Of a stretch of 64,000 nucleotides of DNA, positions 26,355 to 36,508 are shown one piece after another; the first letter of the stretch is position 1, and each line of letters starts with the position of its first letter. The notes below the pieces were generated by a model. It was given only the letters and a program-made list of their open reading frames with translations. It ran no database searches and was not told the origin of the DNA. Where the stretch lies: positions 62,001 to 126,000 of the forward strand of contig NZ_JOEV01000030.1 in the NCBI RefSeq assembly GCF_000721105.1. Reading direction: 5' to 3'. The DNA is from Streptomyces cellulosae. Lineage in GTDB: Bacteria > Actinomycetota > Actinomycetes > Streptomycetales > Streptomycetaceae. Position numbers and translations under genes: made by a program.

Positions 26355-26416
26355 TGCTGGATCAGGACGGGATGGCGGGCTCCCGCCCCTCCGGTACCGC
26401 GACAAGAGGAGAGACT

Positions 26417-27490
26417 GTGCCCACTGTGCCCCCGGCCTCGACGGCCGCTCGGAGGACCGCGGTGGACGTGACCGCGCTCCTGGAGCGCGGCCGGACCCTG
26501 GCCACACCGGTGCTGCGGACGGCGATCGACCGCCTGGCAGCCCCCATGGACACTGTTTCCGCCTACCACTTCGGCTGGATCGACGCCCAGGGCAACCCCG
26601 CCGACGGCGACGGCGGCAAGGCCGTGCGTCCGGCGCTCGCGGTGCTCTCCGCCGAGGTCACCGGCGCGGCTCCCGAGACCGGTGTCCCCGGCGCGGTCGC
26701 CGTCGAGCTGGTCCACAACTTCTCGCTGCTGCACGACGACCTGATGGACGGCGACGAACAGCGCCGGCACCGCGACACCGTCTGGAAGGTGCACGGCCCG
26801 GCGCAGGCGATCCTGGTCGGCGACGCCCTGTTCGCCCTCGCCAACGAGGTGCTGCTGGAGCTCGGCACGGTCGAGGCCGGCCGTGCCGCCCGCCGCCTGA
26901 CCAGCGCCACCCGTGCGCTGATCGACGGTCAGGCGCAGGACATCTCCTACGAGCACCGCGACCGCGTCAGCGTCGAGGAGTGCCTGGAGATGGAGGGCAA
27001 CAAGACCGGCGCCCTGCTCGCCTGCGCCAGCTCCATCGGCGCGGTGCTCGGCGGCGCGGACGACCACACCGCCGACACCCTGGAGAAGTACGGCTACCAC
27101 CTCGGTCTCGCCTTCCAGGCCGTCGACGACCTCCTCGGCATCTGGGGCGACCCGGTCGCCACCGGCAAGCAGACCTGGAGCGACCTGCGCCAGCGCAAGA
27201 AGTCCCTGCCGGTCGTGGCCGCGCTCGCGGCGGGCGGTCCCGCCTCCGAGCGGCTCGGCGAGATCCTCGCCGCGGACGCCAAGAGCAGTGACGTCGAGAA
27301 CTTCTCCGAGGAGGAGTTCGCGGCCCGCGCCGCCCTCATCGAGGAGGCCGGCGCCCGCGAGTGGACGGCCCAGGAAGCCCGCCGTCAGCACACCATCGCC
27401 ATCGAAGCCCTGGAGACCGTGGACATGCCCGACCGGGTACGGGCGCAGTTCACGGCGCTCGCCGACTTCGTCGTCGTACGAAAGAGATGA
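26417..27490 (+). CDS. Polyprenyl synthetase (probable farnesyl diphosphate synthase)
   Basis: 357 residues from GTG at 26417, which has a strong AGGAGAG site; an ATG at 26354 coupled to the hpnE stop would add 21 residues. First aspartate-rich motif LLHDDLMDGDEQRR and second FQAVDDLLGIWGD are intact, with GGKAVRPAL upstream. A Phe sits five residues before the first motif (NFSLLHDD), a position where aromatic residues limit chains to C15, consistent with farnesyl diphosphate for HpnD. Product length is an inference. GNKTGALLACASSIGAVLGG is the usual mid-chain segment. Confidence 0.9.
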   Translation: MPTVPPASTAARRTAVDVTALLERGRTLATPVLRTAIDRLAAPMDTVSAYHFGWIDAQGNPADGDGGKAVRPALAVLSAEVTGAAPETGVPGAVAVELVHNFSLLHDDLMDGDEQRRHRDTVWKVHGPAQAILVGDALFALANEVLLELGTVEAGRAARRLTSATRALIDGQAQDISYEHRDRVSVEECLEMEGNKTGALLACASSIGAVLGGADDHTADTLEKYGYHLGLAFQAVDDLLGIWGDPVATGKQTWSDLRQRKKSLPVVAALAAGGPASERLGEILAADAKSSDVENFSEEEFAARAALIEEAGAREWTAQEARRQHTIAIEALETVDMPDRVRAQFTALADFVVVRKR

Positions 27491-27524
27491 TCACTATCGG
27501 TCGAATGACCCTCGCGTAGTCGCC

Positions 27525-27555
27525 GGCCGGTGTCGCGGGACGTGACGCACCGGCC
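27525..27555 (+). promoter_or_regulatory. Hairpin in the gap before shc
   Basis: GGCCGGTG (27525-27532) and CACCGGCC (27548-27555) give an 8-bp perfect stem with a 15-base loop in the 118-base gap between the prenyl synthase gene and shc. It may be an attenuator or partial terminator, or protect the shc message. No T-run. Confidence 0.4.
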
Positions 27556-27608
27556 GACGGCGGACCCACAGCAGACGCACCGATTGCACACTGCACGAAG
27601 GGGAAGCC

Positions 27609-29600
27609 ATGACAGCGACGACCGACGGAAGCACCGGGGCCCTGCAGCCCCGCGCTGCCTCGGCCAGCGACACCCACAGCACCACCCCCGTGGCGGCGGG
27701 GGCACGCGAAGCCGCCGTGCAGGCAGTACGACGCTCCACCGAGTTCCTGCTGTCCCGACAGGACGCCGAGGGCTGGTGGAAGGGCGACCTCGAGACCAAC
27801 GTCACGATGGACGCCGAGGACCTGCTGCTGCGGCAGTTCCTGGGCATCCGCGACGAGGCGACGACCCACGCCGCCGCGCTCTTCATCCGCGGTGAGCAGC
27901 GCGAGGACGGCACCTGGGCCACCTTCTACGGCGGTCCGGGCGAACTCTCCACCACCATCGAGGCGTACGTCGCCCTGCGCCTGGCCGGCGACGCGCCGGA
28001 CGCACCGCACATGGCGAAGGCCTCCGCCTGGATCCGCGACCGGGGCGGGATCGCCGCCGCCCGGGTCTTCACCCGGATCTGGCTGGCCCTGTTCGGCTGG
28101 TGGAAGTGGGAGGACCTGCCCGAACTCCCGCCGGAGCTGATCTACTTCCCCACGTGGTTCCCGCTCAACATCTACGACTTCGGGTGCTGGGCCCGCCAGA
28201 CCATCGTCCCGCTGACGATCGTCTCCGCGAAGCGGCCGGTGCGGCCCGCCCCCTTCCCGCTCGACGAACTGCACTCCGATCCCGCGCACCCCAACCCGGC
28301 CAAGCCCCTTGCCCGCCTGGCGAGTTGGGACGGAGCCTTCGAACGGCTCGACAAGGCGCTGCACGCCCTGCGCAAGATCGCGCCGCGCAGGCTGCGCAAG
28401 GCGGCGATGAACTCCGCCGCCCGCTGGATCATCGAGCGGCAGGAGAACGACGGCTGCTGGGGCGGCATCCAGCCGCCGGCCGTGTACTCGGTCATCGCCC
28501 TCCACCTGCTCGGCTACGACCTCGAACACCCCGTGATGCGCGCGGGACTTCAGTCGCTGGACCGTTTCACCGTGTGGCGCGAGGACGGGGCCCGGATGAT
28601 CGAGGCCTGTCAGTCGCCGGTGTGGGACACCTGTCTCGCCACCATCGCGCTCGCCGACGCGGGGGTGCCGGCCGATCACCCCCAGCTGGTCAAGGCCGCC
28701 GACTGGATGCTCGGCGAACAGATCGTGCGGCCCGGCGACTGGTCCGTGAAGCGGCCGGGGCTGCCGCCGGGCGGCTGGGCGTTCGAGTTCCACAACGCCA
28801 ACTACCCCGACATCGACGACACCGCCGAGGTGGTCCTCGCGCTGCGCCGGGTCCGGCACCACGACCCGGAGCGGGTGGAGAAGGCGATCGGGCGCGGGGT
28901 GCGCTGGAACCTCGGGATGCAGTCGAAGAACGGGGCGTGGGGCGCCTTCGACGTCGACAACACCAGCAAGTTCCCCAACCGGCTGCCGTTCTGCGACTTC
29001 GGCGAGGTCATCGACCCGCCGTCCGCCGACGTCACCGCGCACGTGGTGGAGATGCTGGCCGTCGAGGGCCTGTCGCACGATCCGCGCACCCGGCGCGGCA
29101 TCGAGTGGCTGCTCGCCGAACAGGAGCCGGACGGCTCGTGGTTCGGGCGCTGGGGCGTCAACTACATCTACGGCACCGGGTCGGTGGTGCCCGCCCTGGC
29201 CGCGGCCGGACTGCCCGCCTCGCACCCGGCGATCCGGCGGGCGGTGACCTGGCTGGAGTCCGTCCAGAACGACGACGGCGGCTGGGGCGAGGACCTGCGC
29301 TCCTACCAGGACAGCACCAAGTGGAGCGGACGGGGCGCCTCCACCGCCTCGCAGACGGGGTGGGCGCTGATGGCCCTGCTGGCGGCGGGGGAGAAGGACT
29401 CCAAGGCCGTCGAGCGCGGCGTCGAATGGCTCGCGAGCACCCAGCGCGAGGACGGTTCCTGGGACGAGCCCTACTTCACCGGCACCGGCTTCCCCTGGGA
29501 CTTCTCCATCAACTACCACCTCTACCGGCAGGTCTTCCCGCTGACCGCACTCGGCCGGTACGTCCACGGAGAGCCGTTCTCCGGGGCCGAGGGGGGCTGA
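27609..29600 (+). CDS. shc: Squalene-hopene cyclase
   Basis: 663 residues, the usual length, ATG after GAAGGGGAAGCC. The protonating DxDD motif is DIDDTAEV near residues 401-404. QW-type repeats occur through the chain, for example RQENDGCWGGIQ, QSKNGAWGAFD, QEPDGSWFGRWG and QNDDGGWGEDL. It cyclises squalene to hopene/hopanol in one cascade on the membrane. The DLLLRQFLGIRDEATTHAAA segment is in the N-terminal barrel. The stop shares its last base with the start of hpnG. Confidence 0.96.
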   Translation: MTATTDGSTGALQPRAASASDTHSTTPVAAGAREAAVQAVRRSTEFLLSRQDAEGWWKGDLETNVTMDAEDLLLRQFLGIRDEATTHAAALFIRGEQREDGTWATFYGGPGELSTTIEAYVALRLAGDAPDAPHMAKASAWIRDRGGIAAARVFTRIWLALFGWWKWEDLPELPPELIYFPTWFPLNIYDFGCWARQTIVPLTIVSAKRPVRPAPFPLDELHSDPAHPNPAKPLARLASWDGAFERLDKALHALRKIAPRRLRKAAMNSAARWIIERQENDGCWGGIQPPAVYSVIALHLLGYDLEHPVMRAGLQSLDRFTVWREDGARMIEACQSPVWDTCLATIALADAGVPADHPQLVKAADWMLGEQIVRPGDWSVKRPGLPPGGWAFEFHNANYPDIDDTAEVVLALRRVRHHDPERVEKAIGRGVRWNLGMQSKNGAWGAFDVDNTSKFPNRLPFCDFGEVIDPPSADVTAHVVEMLAVEGLSHDPRTRRGIEWLLAEQEPDGSWFGRWGVNYIYGTGSVVPALAAAGLPASHPAIRRAVTWLESVQNDDGGWGEDLRSYQDSTKWSGRGASTASQTGWALMALLAAGEKDSKAVERGVEWLASTQREDGSWDEPYFTGTGFPWDFSINYHLYRQVFPLTALGRYVHGEPFSGAEGG

Positions 29601-30241
29601 TGGGCGGCCAGCCCGCTCCGGCACCGCTGCTGATCGCCTGCGCGCTCGGCATCGAGCACCTCGCCCTGCGCAGCGGCGACCGGGGCGGCGCCGACGGGCC
29701 GGTCACCGTGCTGCGCACCGGCATGGGACCGAAGGCGGCCGAGCGGGCCGTCACCCGGGCCCTGTCCGCCCCGGCGCTCGACGCGGCCGCCGTACTGGCC
29801 ACCGGCTTCTGCGCGGGGCTCGCCCCCGGCATGCACCCCGGTGACCTGGTCGTCGCCGAGGAGACCCGGGACCCGCGCGGCACCGTGCCGTGCGTGGGTA
29901 CCGAACTGCTCGTCAAGGAGCTCGTGCGGGCCCTGCCCGGACGCACCGTCCACACCGGGCCGCTCACCGGTTCCGATCACGTCGTCCGCGGTCACGAACG
30001 CTCGGACCTGCTCGCGACCGGCGCGATCGCGGTCGACATGGAATCCGCGGCCACGCTCCTGAGCGCCGTACGCACGGGCGAGCGCCCGGTTGCGGCCGTC
30101 CGGGTGGTGGTGGACGCTCCGGAACATGAACTCGTCCGGATCGGCACGGTGCGCGGTGGAATATCGGCTTTCCGTGTTCTTCGTTCCGTACTTCCCGCTT
30201 ATTACGAATGGCACCGTTCCTTGCTGCTCCCTCGGAGGTGA
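29600..30241 (+). CDS. hpnG: Adenosylhopane nucleosidase/phosphorylase HpnG
   Basis: 213 residues from ATG at 29600 (TGATG junction with shc). A PNP/UDP phosphorylase-like fold: MGPKAAERAVTRAL, ATGFCAGLAPGMHPGDLVVA, and VDMESAATLLSA with the ribose-binding Met-Glu. In hopanoid operons this protein removes adenine from adenosylhopane made by HpnH, opening the way to the ribosyl side chain. The last 40 codons use more A/T than the rest. Confidence 0.88.
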   Translation: MGGQPAPAPLLIACALGIEHLALRSGDRGGADGPVTVLRTGMGPKAAERAVTRALSAPALDAAAVLATGFCAGLAPGMHPGDLVVAEETRDPRGTVPCVGTELLVKELVRALPGRTVHTGPLTGSDHVVRGHERSDLLATGAIAVDMESAATLLSAVRTGERPVAAVRVVVDAPEHELVRIGTVRGGISAFRVLRSVLPAYYEWHRSLLLPRR

Positions 30242-30246
30242 GCCAG

Positions 30247-31269
30247 ATGGCCATGCCGCTGCGCCAGTCCATCAAGGTCGCTACATACTTGGCCGAACAA
30301 AAGCTCCGCAAGCGGGAAAAGTTTCCGCTCATTGTGGAACTTGAACCTCTCTTCGCGTGCAACCTGAAGTGCGAGGGCTGCGGCAAGATCCAGCACCCGG
30401 CCGGGGTGCTGAAGCAGCGCATGCCGGTGGCGCAGGCCGTCGGGGCGGTGCTGGAATCCGGTGCGCCGATGGTGTCCATCGCCGGCGGCGAACCGCTCAT
30501 GCATCCTCAGATCGACGAGATCGTGCGGCAGCTGGTGGCGAAGAAGAAGTACGTCTTCCTCTGCACCAACGCCATGCTGCTGCGCAAGAAGATGGACAAG
30601 TTCACGCCCTCGCCCTACTTCGCCTTCGCGGTGCACATCGATGGGCTGCGTGAGCGGCACGACGAGTCCGTCGCGAAGGAGGGCGTGTTCGACGAGGCGG
30701 TGGAGGCGATCAAGGAGGCCAAGAAGCGCGGCTTCCGGGTCACCACCAACTCGACCTTCTTCAACACGGACACCCCGCAGACGATCATCGAGGTGCTCAA
30801 CTTCCTCAACGACGACCTCAAGGTCGACGAGATGATGATCTCGCCCGCCTACGCCTACGAGAAGGCGCCCGACCAGGAACACTTCCTGGGCGTGGAGCAG
30901 ACCCGTGAGCTGTTCAAGAAGGCCTTCGCGGGCGGCAACCGCAGGAAGTGGCGGCTCAACCACTCCCCGCTCTTCCTGGACTTCCTGGAGGGCAAGGTCG
31001 ACTTCCCGTGCACGGCCTGGGCGATCCCGAACTACTCGCTGTTCGGCTGGCAGCGGCCCTGCTACCTGATGAGCGACGGGTACGTGCCCACGTACCGCGA
31101 ACTCATCGAGGAGACCGACTGGGACAAGTACGGCCGCGGCAAGGACCCGCGCTGCGCCAACTGCATGGCGCACTGCGGCTACGAGCCCACCGCCGTCCTC
31201 GCCACCATGGGTTCCCTCAAGGAGTCCCTGCGCGCCATGCGCGAGACCGTCTCCGGAAACCGCGAGTAG
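30247..31269 (+). CDS. hpnH: Adenosyl-hopene transferase HpnH (radical SAM)
   Basis: 340 residues, ATG after TCGGAGGTGAGCCAG. The radical SAM cluster motif is CNLKCEGC (Cys38, Cys42, Cys45), followed by the SAM-binding [12 protein letters not shown]. The C-terminal part has further cysteines ([16 protein letters not shown]) of the SPASM-like region. It joins a 5'-deoxyadenosyl group to hopene, the first step of C35 side-chain formation. [17 protein letters not shown] at the start is characteristic of HpnH. Confidence 0.95.
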   Translation: MAMPLRQSIKVATYLAEQKLRKREKFPLIVELEPLFACNLKCEGCGKIQHPAGVLKQRMPVAQAVGAVLESGAPMVSIAGGEPLMHPQIDEIVRQLVAKKKYVFLCTNAMLLRKKMDKFTPSPYFAFAVHIDGLRERHDESVAKEGVFDEAVEAIKEAKKRGFRVTTNSTFFNTDTPQTIIEVLNFLNDDLKVDEMMISPAYAYEKAPDQEHFLGVEQTRELFKKAFAGGNRRKWRLNHSPLFLDFLEGKVDFPCTAWAIPNYSLFGWQRPCYLMSDGYVPTYRELIEETDWDKYGRGKDPRCANCMAHCGYEPTAVLATMGSLKESLRAMRETVSGNRE

Positions 31270-31273
31270 CGCC

Positions 31274-32288
31274 ATGACCGCCGTCTCCTTGGGCGTCCCC
31301 GAGGTACCGGTCCGGCCGATCGCCGAGCGACGCGTGTCCCGGCAGATCCACGTCGGGCCGGTGGCGGTCGGGGGCGGGGCCCCGGTGTCGGTGCAGTCGA
31401 TGACGACGACCCGGACGTCCGACATCGGTGCCACCCTGCAGCAGATCGCCGAGCTCACCGCGTCCGGCTGCCAGATCGTCCGCGTGGCCTGCCCCACCCA
31501 GGACGACGCGGACGCCCTCGCGACCATCGCCCGCAAGGAAGGACCACGGCACACCGATCCGGATCGGGGTCAACGCCGGGTCACTGGATCGCCGGTTGCT
31601 GCGGAAGTACGGCAGGGCGACCCCGGAGGCCCTGGTCGAGAGCGCCCTGTGGGAAGCCTCCCTCTTCGAGGAGCACGACTTCCGGGACATCAAGATCTCG
31701 GTGAAGCACAACGACCCCGTGGTGATGGTCAGCGCATATCAGCAGCTCGCCGAGCAGTGCGACTACCCGCTGCACCTGGGTGTGACCGAGGCGGGCCCGG
31801 CGTTCCAGGGCACGATCAAGTCGGCCGTGGCCTTCGGGGCGCTGCTGAGCAGGGGCATCGGCGACACCATCCGGGTGTCGTTGTCCGCCCCGCCGGTCGA
31901 GGAGGTCAAGGTCGGCATCCAGATCCTTCAGGCGCTCGGGCTCAGGCAGCGGCGGCTGGAGATCGTGTCGTGTCCGTCCTGCGGGCGGGCCCAGGTCGAC
32001 GTCTACAAGCTGGCCGAAGAGGTCACGGCGGGCCTGGAGGGCATGGAGGTGCCGCTCAGGGTCGCCGTCATGGGGTGCGTGGTCAACGGACCCGGAGAGG
32101 CGCGGGAGGCCGACCTCGGCGTCGCCTCCGGGAACGGCAAGGGGCAGATCTTCGTCAAGGGCGAGGTCGTCAAGACCGTGCCCGAGTCGAAGATCGTTCA
32201 GACCCTGATCGAAGAGGCGATGAAGATCGCCGAGCAGATGGAGCAGGACGGCGTCGCCTCGGGGGAGCCGGCCGTCACCGTGAGTTGA
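31274..32288 (+). pseudogene. ispG: Disrupted ispG (HMBDP synthase) with internal deletion and frameshift
   Basis: Codons 1-88 encode a normal IspG N terminus ([20 protein letters not shown], then [20 protein letters not shown] plus Lys). At about 31538-31550 the frame breaks, and IspG resumes in another frame at [20 protein letters not shown], continuing to the normal end ([15 protein letters not shown]). Intact family members have about 48 residues between these points, including the conserved ADIHFQ segment; they are absent. The [4Fe-4S] ligands SCPSCGR and GCVVNGPGE remain in the second piece. The original frame runs on to 32305 as nonsense. The enzyme would have made HMBDP in the MEP pathway; a second housekeeping ispG must exist elsewhere. 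Confidence 0.88.
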
Positions 32289-32315
32289 ACAGCACGGACC
32301 GATAGGGGGCCCGAC

Positions 32316-34232
32316 GTGACGATTCTGGAGAACATCCGGGGACCACGCGACCTGAAGGCGCTGTCCGAGACGGAACTCGGCGAACTGTCCGAAGAGATAC
32401 GTGAGTTCCTCGTGCACGCGGTCGCCAGGACCGGCGGACACCTCGGGCCCAACCTGGGGGTGGTGGAACTGACCATCGCGCTCCACCGGGTCTTCGAGTC
32501 GCCGGTCGACCGCATCCTGTGGGACACCGGCCACCAGAGCTACGTACACAAGATGTTGACGGGACGTCAGGACTTCTCCAAGCTGCGCGGCAAGGGGGGC
32601 CTGTCCGGCTATCCCTCCCGCGAGGAGTCCGAGCACGACGTCATCGAGAACAGTCACGCCTCCACGGCGCTGGGCTGGGCCGACGGACTCGCCAAGGCCC
32701 GCCAGGTGCAGGGCGAGAACGGCCATGTCGTCGCGGTCATCGGTGACGGGGCGCTGACCGGCGGCATGGCCTGGGAGGCGCTGAACAACATCGCCGCCGC
32801 CAAGGACCGGCCGCTGATCATCGTCGTCAACGACAACGAGCGCTCGTACGCGCCGACCATCGGCGGCCTCGCCAACCACCTGGCCACCCTGCGCACGACC
32901 GACGGCTACGAGAAGGTCCTGGCCTGGGGCAAGGACGTCCTGCAGCGGACCCCGTTGCTCGGCAACACCGTCTACGAGTCGCTGCACGGAGCCAAGAAGG
33001 GCTTCAAGGACGCGTTCGCCCCGCAGGGCATGTTCGAGGACCTCGGGCTGAAGTACGTCGGCCCGATCGACGGGCACGACCTCAAGGCCGTCGAGTCGGC
33101 GCTCCGGCGGGCCAAGCGCTTCCACGGGCCGGTGCTCGTGCACTGCCTCACCGAGAAGGGGCGCGGCTACGAACCGGCCCTCGCCCATGAGGAGGACCAC
33201 TTCCACACCGTCGGCGTGATGGACCCGCTCACCTGCGCGCCGCTCACGCCGGCCGGCGGGCCGTCCTGGACCTCGGTGTTCGGCGACGAGATGGTGCGGA
33301 TCGGTGAGGAGCGCGACGACGTCGTGGCGATCACGGCGGCCATGCTGCACCCGGTGGGACTCGGCAAGTTCGCCGCACGCTTCCCGGGCCGGGTCTGGGA
33401 CGTGGGCATAGCAGAACAGCACGCGGCCGTGTCCGCGGCCGGCCTCGCCACGGGCGGGCTGCACCCGGTCGTCGCCGTCTACGCGACGTTCCTGAACCGC
33501 GCCTTCGACCAGCTCCTGATGGATGTCGCCCTGCACCGCTGCGGGGTCACGTTCGTCCTGGACCGGGCCGGGGTCACCGGGGCCGACGGGCCTTCCCACA
33601 ACGGCATGTGGGACATGTCGATCCTCCAGGTCGTGCCCGGCCTCAGGATCGCCGCACCGCGCGACGCCGACCAGCTGCGGGCGCAGCTGAGGGAGGCGGT
33701 CGCGGTGGACGACGCGCCGACGCTGGTGCGCTTCCCGAAGGAGTCGGTGGGACCGGTGATCCCGGCGGTCGACCGGGTGGGCGGCCTGGACGTCCTGCAC
33801 CGCGCGGACCGGCCCGAGGTGCTCCTGGTCGCCGTCGGCGTGATGGCGCCCGTCTGCCTCCAGGCCGCCGAACTGCTGGCGGCCCGGGGCATCGGATGCA
33901 CGGTCGTCGACCCGAGGTGGGTCAAACCGGTCGACCCGGCGCTCCCCGGCCTCGCCGCCGCACACCGGCTGGTCGCCGTCGTCGAGGACAACAGCCGCGC
34001 CTCCGGCGTGGGCGCCGCGGTGGCGCTCGCCCTCGGTGACGCCGACGTCGACGTCCCCGTACGGCGGTTCGGCATACCCGAGCAGTTCCTCGCGCACGCC
34101 AAACGGAGCGAGGTGCTCGCCGACATCGGCCTCACGCCCGTCGAGGTCGCCGGACGGATCGGCGCGAGCCTCGCCGTCAAGGAGGCGAGCCGGGCCGTCC
34201 AGGAAGAGCTGTCCAAGGAGACACAGGAATGA
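32316..34232 (+). CDS. dxs: 1-deoxy-D-xylulose-5-phosphate synthase
   Basis: 638 residues, GTG start after AGGGGGCCCGAC. Thiamine diphosphate motif [16 protein letters not shown] near 144-159, N-terminal [18 protein letters not shown], and catalytic-side [15 protein letters not shown]. The transketolase-like C-terminal domains are complete ([19 protein letters not shown]). It condenses pyruvate and glyceraldehyde 3-phosphate in the first, rate-setting MEP step, so this hopanoid-linked copy would boost precursor flow. Its stop overlaps the aminotransferase start (ATGA). Confidence 0.95.
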   Translation: MTILENIRGPRDLKALSETELGELSEEIREFLVHAVARTGGHLGPNLGVVELTIALHRVFESPVDRILWDTGHQSYVHKMLTGRQDFSKLRGKGGLSGYPSREESEHDVIENSHASTALGWADGLAKARQVQGENGHVVAVIGDGALTGGMAWEALNNIAAAKDRPLIIVVNDNERSYAPTIGGLANHLATLRTTDGYEKVLAWGKDVLQRTPLLGNTVYESLHGAKKGFKDAFAPQGMFEDLGLKYVGPIDGHDLKAVESALRRAKRFHGPVLVHCLTEKGRGYEPALAHEEDHFHTVGVMDPLTCAPLTPAGGPSWTSVFGDEMVRIGEERDDVVAITAAMLHPVGLGKFAARFPGRVWDVGIAEQHAAVSAAGLATGGLHPVVAVYATFLNRAFDQLLMDVALHRCGVTFVLDRAGVTGADGPSHNGMWDMSILQVVPGLRIAAPRDADQLRAQLREAVAVDDAPTLVRFPKESVGPVIPAVDRVGGLDVLHRADRPEVLLVAVGVMAPVCLQAAELLAARGIGCTVVDPRWVKPVDPALPGLAAAHRLVAVVEDNSRASGVGAAVALALGDADVDVPVRRFGIPEQFLAHAKRSEVLADIGLTPVEVAGRIGASLAVKEASRAVQEELSKETQE

Positions 34233-35647
34233 CAACCGCCAAACCCGCGTCGTCCTCCTCGCAGGCCGGGGAGTTCGACCTCGGCGCGCTGCTGGCCGAG
34301 CGCGGAGCCGAGCGCTACGAGCTGCACACCAAGTACCTCAACCACCAGCTCCCGCGCATGCTGCACACCATCGGCTTCGACAAGGTCTACGAGCGGGGCG
34401 AGGGCGCGCACTTCTGGGACGCGGACGGCAACGACTACCTGGACATGCTCGCCGGGTTCGGGGTGATGGCCCTGGGCCGTCATCACCCCGTCGTCCGCAG
34501 GGCGCTGCACGACGTCCTCGACGCCCAGCTCGCCGACCTGACCCGCTTCGACTGCCAGCCGCTGCCCGGGCTGCTGGCCGAGAAGCTGCTGGCCCACAGC
34601 CCGCACCTGGACCGGGTGTTCTTCGGCAACAGCGGGACGGAGGCGGTCGAGACCGCGCTGAAGTTCGCCCGGTACGCCACCGGTAAGCCGCGGATCCTCT
34701 ACTGCGACCACGCCTTCCACGGCCTGACCACCGGCTCGTTGTCGGTCAACGGCGAGGACGGCTTCCGGGACGGCTTCGCCCCGCTGCTGCCCGACACGGC
34801 CGTACCCCTCGGCGACCTGCCGGCTCTGGCCCGGGAGTTGAAGAAGGGGGACGTGGCCGCCCTGATCGTCGAGCCGGTCCAGGGCAAGGGCGTGCACGAG
34901 GCGCCGCCCGGATATCTGCGCGCCGCTCAGGAGTTGCTGCACAAGCACAAGGCGCTCCTCATCGCGGACGAGGTGCAGACGGGTCTCGGCCGTACCGGCG
35001 ACTTCTACGCCTACCAGCACGAGGACGGTGTCGAGCCGGACCTGGTGTGCGTGGCCAAGGCGTTGTCCGGCGGCTATGTGCCGGTCGGTGCCACCCTCGG
35101 CAAGGACTGGATCTTCAAGAAGGTCTACTCGTCGATGGACCGGGTGCTGGTCCACTCGGCGAGCTTCGGCTCCAACGCGCAGGCCATGGCGGCCGGACTG
35201 GCCGTCCTGTCGGTGATGGAGAACGAGCAGACCGTGGCCCATGCTCGGGCCACGGGCGAGCTGCTGAAGTCCCGGCTGACCGCACTGATCGACAAGTACG
35301 AGCTGCTCGCCGACGTCCGCGGCCGGGGCCTGATGATCGGCATCGAGTTCGGAAAGCCCAAGTCGCTGAAGCTGCGCAGCCGCTGGACCATGCTGCAGGC
35401 CGCCCGCAAGGGGCTCTTCGCGCAGATGGTGGTCGTCCCGCTGCTGCAGCACCACCGCATCCTCACCCAGGTCTCCGGCGACCATCTTGAGGTGATCAAG
35501 CTGATTCCGCCGCTGGTCGTGGGCGAAGAGGACGTGGACCGGTTCGTGGACGCGTTCACCGCCGTGATGGACGAGGCACACAGCGGCGGCGGGCTGATGT
35601 GGGACTTCGGCAAGACGCTGATCAAACAGGCGGTGGCGAACCGGTAG
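34229..35647 (+). CDS. hpnO: Hopanoid-associated class III aminotransferase (HpnO-type)
   Basis: 472 residues. PLP-enzyme features: [19 protein letters not shown], the phosphate-site [34 protein letters not shown], and the Schiff-base lysine in [15 protein letters not shown] near residue 275. In hopanoid operons this family converts the ribosyl-derived aldehyde to the amino group of aminobacteriohopanetriol. N-terminal 50 residues carry [20 protein letters not shown], typical of this branch. Last enzyme gene of the operon. Confidence 0.9.
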   Translation: MTTAKPASSSSQAGEFDLGALLAERGAERYELHTKYLNHQLPRMLHTIGFDKVYERGEGAHFWDADGNDYLDMLAGFGVMALGRHHPVVRRALHDVLDAQLADLTRFDCQPLPGLLAEKLLAHSPHLDRVFFGNSGTEAVETALKFARYATGKPRILYCDHAFHGLTTGSLSVNGEDGFRDGFAPLLPDTAVPLGDLPALARELKKGDVAALIVEPVQGKGVHEAPPGYLRAAQELLHKHKALLIADEVQTGLGRTGDFYAYQHEDGVEPDLVCVAKALSGGYVPVGATLGKDWIFKKVYSSMDRVLVHSASFGSNAQAMAAGLAVLSVMENEQTVAHARATGELLKSRLTALIDKYELLADVRGRGLMIGIEFGKPKSLKLRSRWTMLQAARKGLFAQMVVVPLLQHHRILTQVSGDHLEVIKLIPPLVVGEEDVDRFVDAFTAVMDEAHSGGGLMWDFGKTLIKQAVANR

Positions 35648-35674
35648 GCGGCGAACGTCTTCTTCCGCGCGGGT

Positions 35675-35709
35675 TTGCCTCTGAGACAAGAAAATTGCCT
35701 TGGAGGCAA
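35675..35709. promoter_or_regulatory. Twin operator ahead of the XRE-cupin regulator gene
   Basis: Two copies of a 15-bp dyad lie 20 bp apart start to start: TTGCCTCTGAGACAA (35675-35689, one mismatch) and TTGCCTTGGAGGCAA (35695-35709, perfect 6-bp arms). Two helical turns separate the centres, so two dimers would sit on the same DNA face. They end 13 bases before the regulator start, overlapping where its promoter or leader should be. Self-repression by the encoded regulator is the simplest reading. Confidence 0.7.
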
Positions 35710-35721
35710 GGCTGCGGCTCA

Positions 35722-36360
35722 ATGGAGAGCATGAGCTCTTCGGAAGCCGAGAACGAACCGGCGACCGGGCAGGGTGCCGACCTGCCCGCCGTCGCACCCC
35801 AGCTGCGCGCCCTGCGCCGCCGGGCCTCGCTCACCCTGGAGGCCGCCGCCCGCGCCGCCGGACTGTCGCCCGCCCACCTCTCCCGACTGGAGACCGGGCA
35901 GCGCCAGCCCTCGCTGCCGATGCTGCTCGCACTCGCCCGTATCTACGGTACGACGGTCTCGGAGCTGCTCGGCGAGACCGTCGCCGAGCGGGACGCCGTC
36001 GTGCGCGCCGCCGACATGGAGCCGACCGCGGCCGGTGGTTGGACCTACTGGCAGGCCGGCGCGCCAGGGCATGGCATGCAGGCCCTGCGCGTCCACGTGC
36101 CGCACGGCTCCCAGGGCGACATCGTGCGCGTCCACCCGGGCGAGGAATGGCTCTACGTGCTCCAGGGCCGGCTGCGGCTGCGGCTCGCGGACACCACGCA
36201 CCGGCTCGGCCCGGGCGACAGCGCGCACTTCGACTCGCTCACCCCGCACCGTATCGCCGCCCAGGACCCCGACGGCGTCGAGCTCCTGTTCGTCCACACC
36301 CTGCTGCAGAGCCCCACGGCCACGCTGTGCCTGGGCCACACCCCTGGAGAGATGCCATGA
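35722..36360 (+). CDS. XRE-family regulator with C-terminal cupin
   Basis: 212 residues from ATG at 35722 (a second ATG at 35731 is possible). Helix-turn-helix at about 25-80: LRALRRRASLTLEAAARAAG then LSPAHLSRLETGQRQPSLPM. A cupin_2 domain follows (DIVRVHPGEEWLYVLQGRLR and LGPGDSAHFDSLTPHRI), with His and Glu positions for metal or small-molecule binding. Such fusions usually repress their own operon until a ligand binds. The next gene encodes a 40-residue membrane peptide, overlapping by four bases. It follows the hopanoid operon but need not control it. Confidence 0.88.
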   Translation: MESMSSSEAENEPATGQGADLPAVAPQLRALRRRASLTLEAAARAAGLSPAHLSRLETGQRQPSLPMLLALARIYGTTVSELLGETVAERDAVVRAADMEPTAAGGWTYWQAGAPGHGMQALRVHVPHGSQGDIVRVHPGEEWLYVLQGRLRLRLADTTHRLGPGDSAHFDSLTPHRIAAQDPDGVELLFVHTLLQSPTATLCLGHTPGEMP

Positions 36361-36479
36361 GTGACATGGAGGAGAAGTTCCCGCGCGCCCTGTGGGTGCG
36401 GTTGATCATCTACATCGCGGTCGGCCACGTGTTCGCGGCCTTCATCTACTTCCTGTTCGAGGTGGGCGCCCAGCAGTAG
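36357..36479 (+). CDS. 40-residue single-pass membrane protein (DUF6126-like)
   Basis: ATG overlaps the regulator stop (ATGA). The product reads MSDMEEKFPRALWVRLIIYI then AVGHVFAAFIYFLFEVGAQQ. One membrane helix spans about residues 13-36 after a charged N terminus. I recall such proteins as DUF6126, always next to an XRE-cupin regulator, so the pair is a conserved module whose function is unknown. Confidence 0.8.
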   Translation: MSDMEEKFPRALWVRLIIYIAVGHVFAAFIYFLFEVGAQQ

Positions 36480-36508
36480 GGGGTGTCAGGCGGGAGCGGT
36501 CGTACGTC

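Noticed and set aside
31500-31560. ispG frame break as a simple sequencing error
   Set aside because: About 48 conserved residues are also missing at the same point, which a one-base error cannot explain.
31581-34235. An 884-codon minus-strand frame opposite dxs and part of ispG
   Set aside because: It is antisense to strongly conserved dxs; the composition (Gly, Arg, His, Asp rich) is typical of complementary-frame artefacts.
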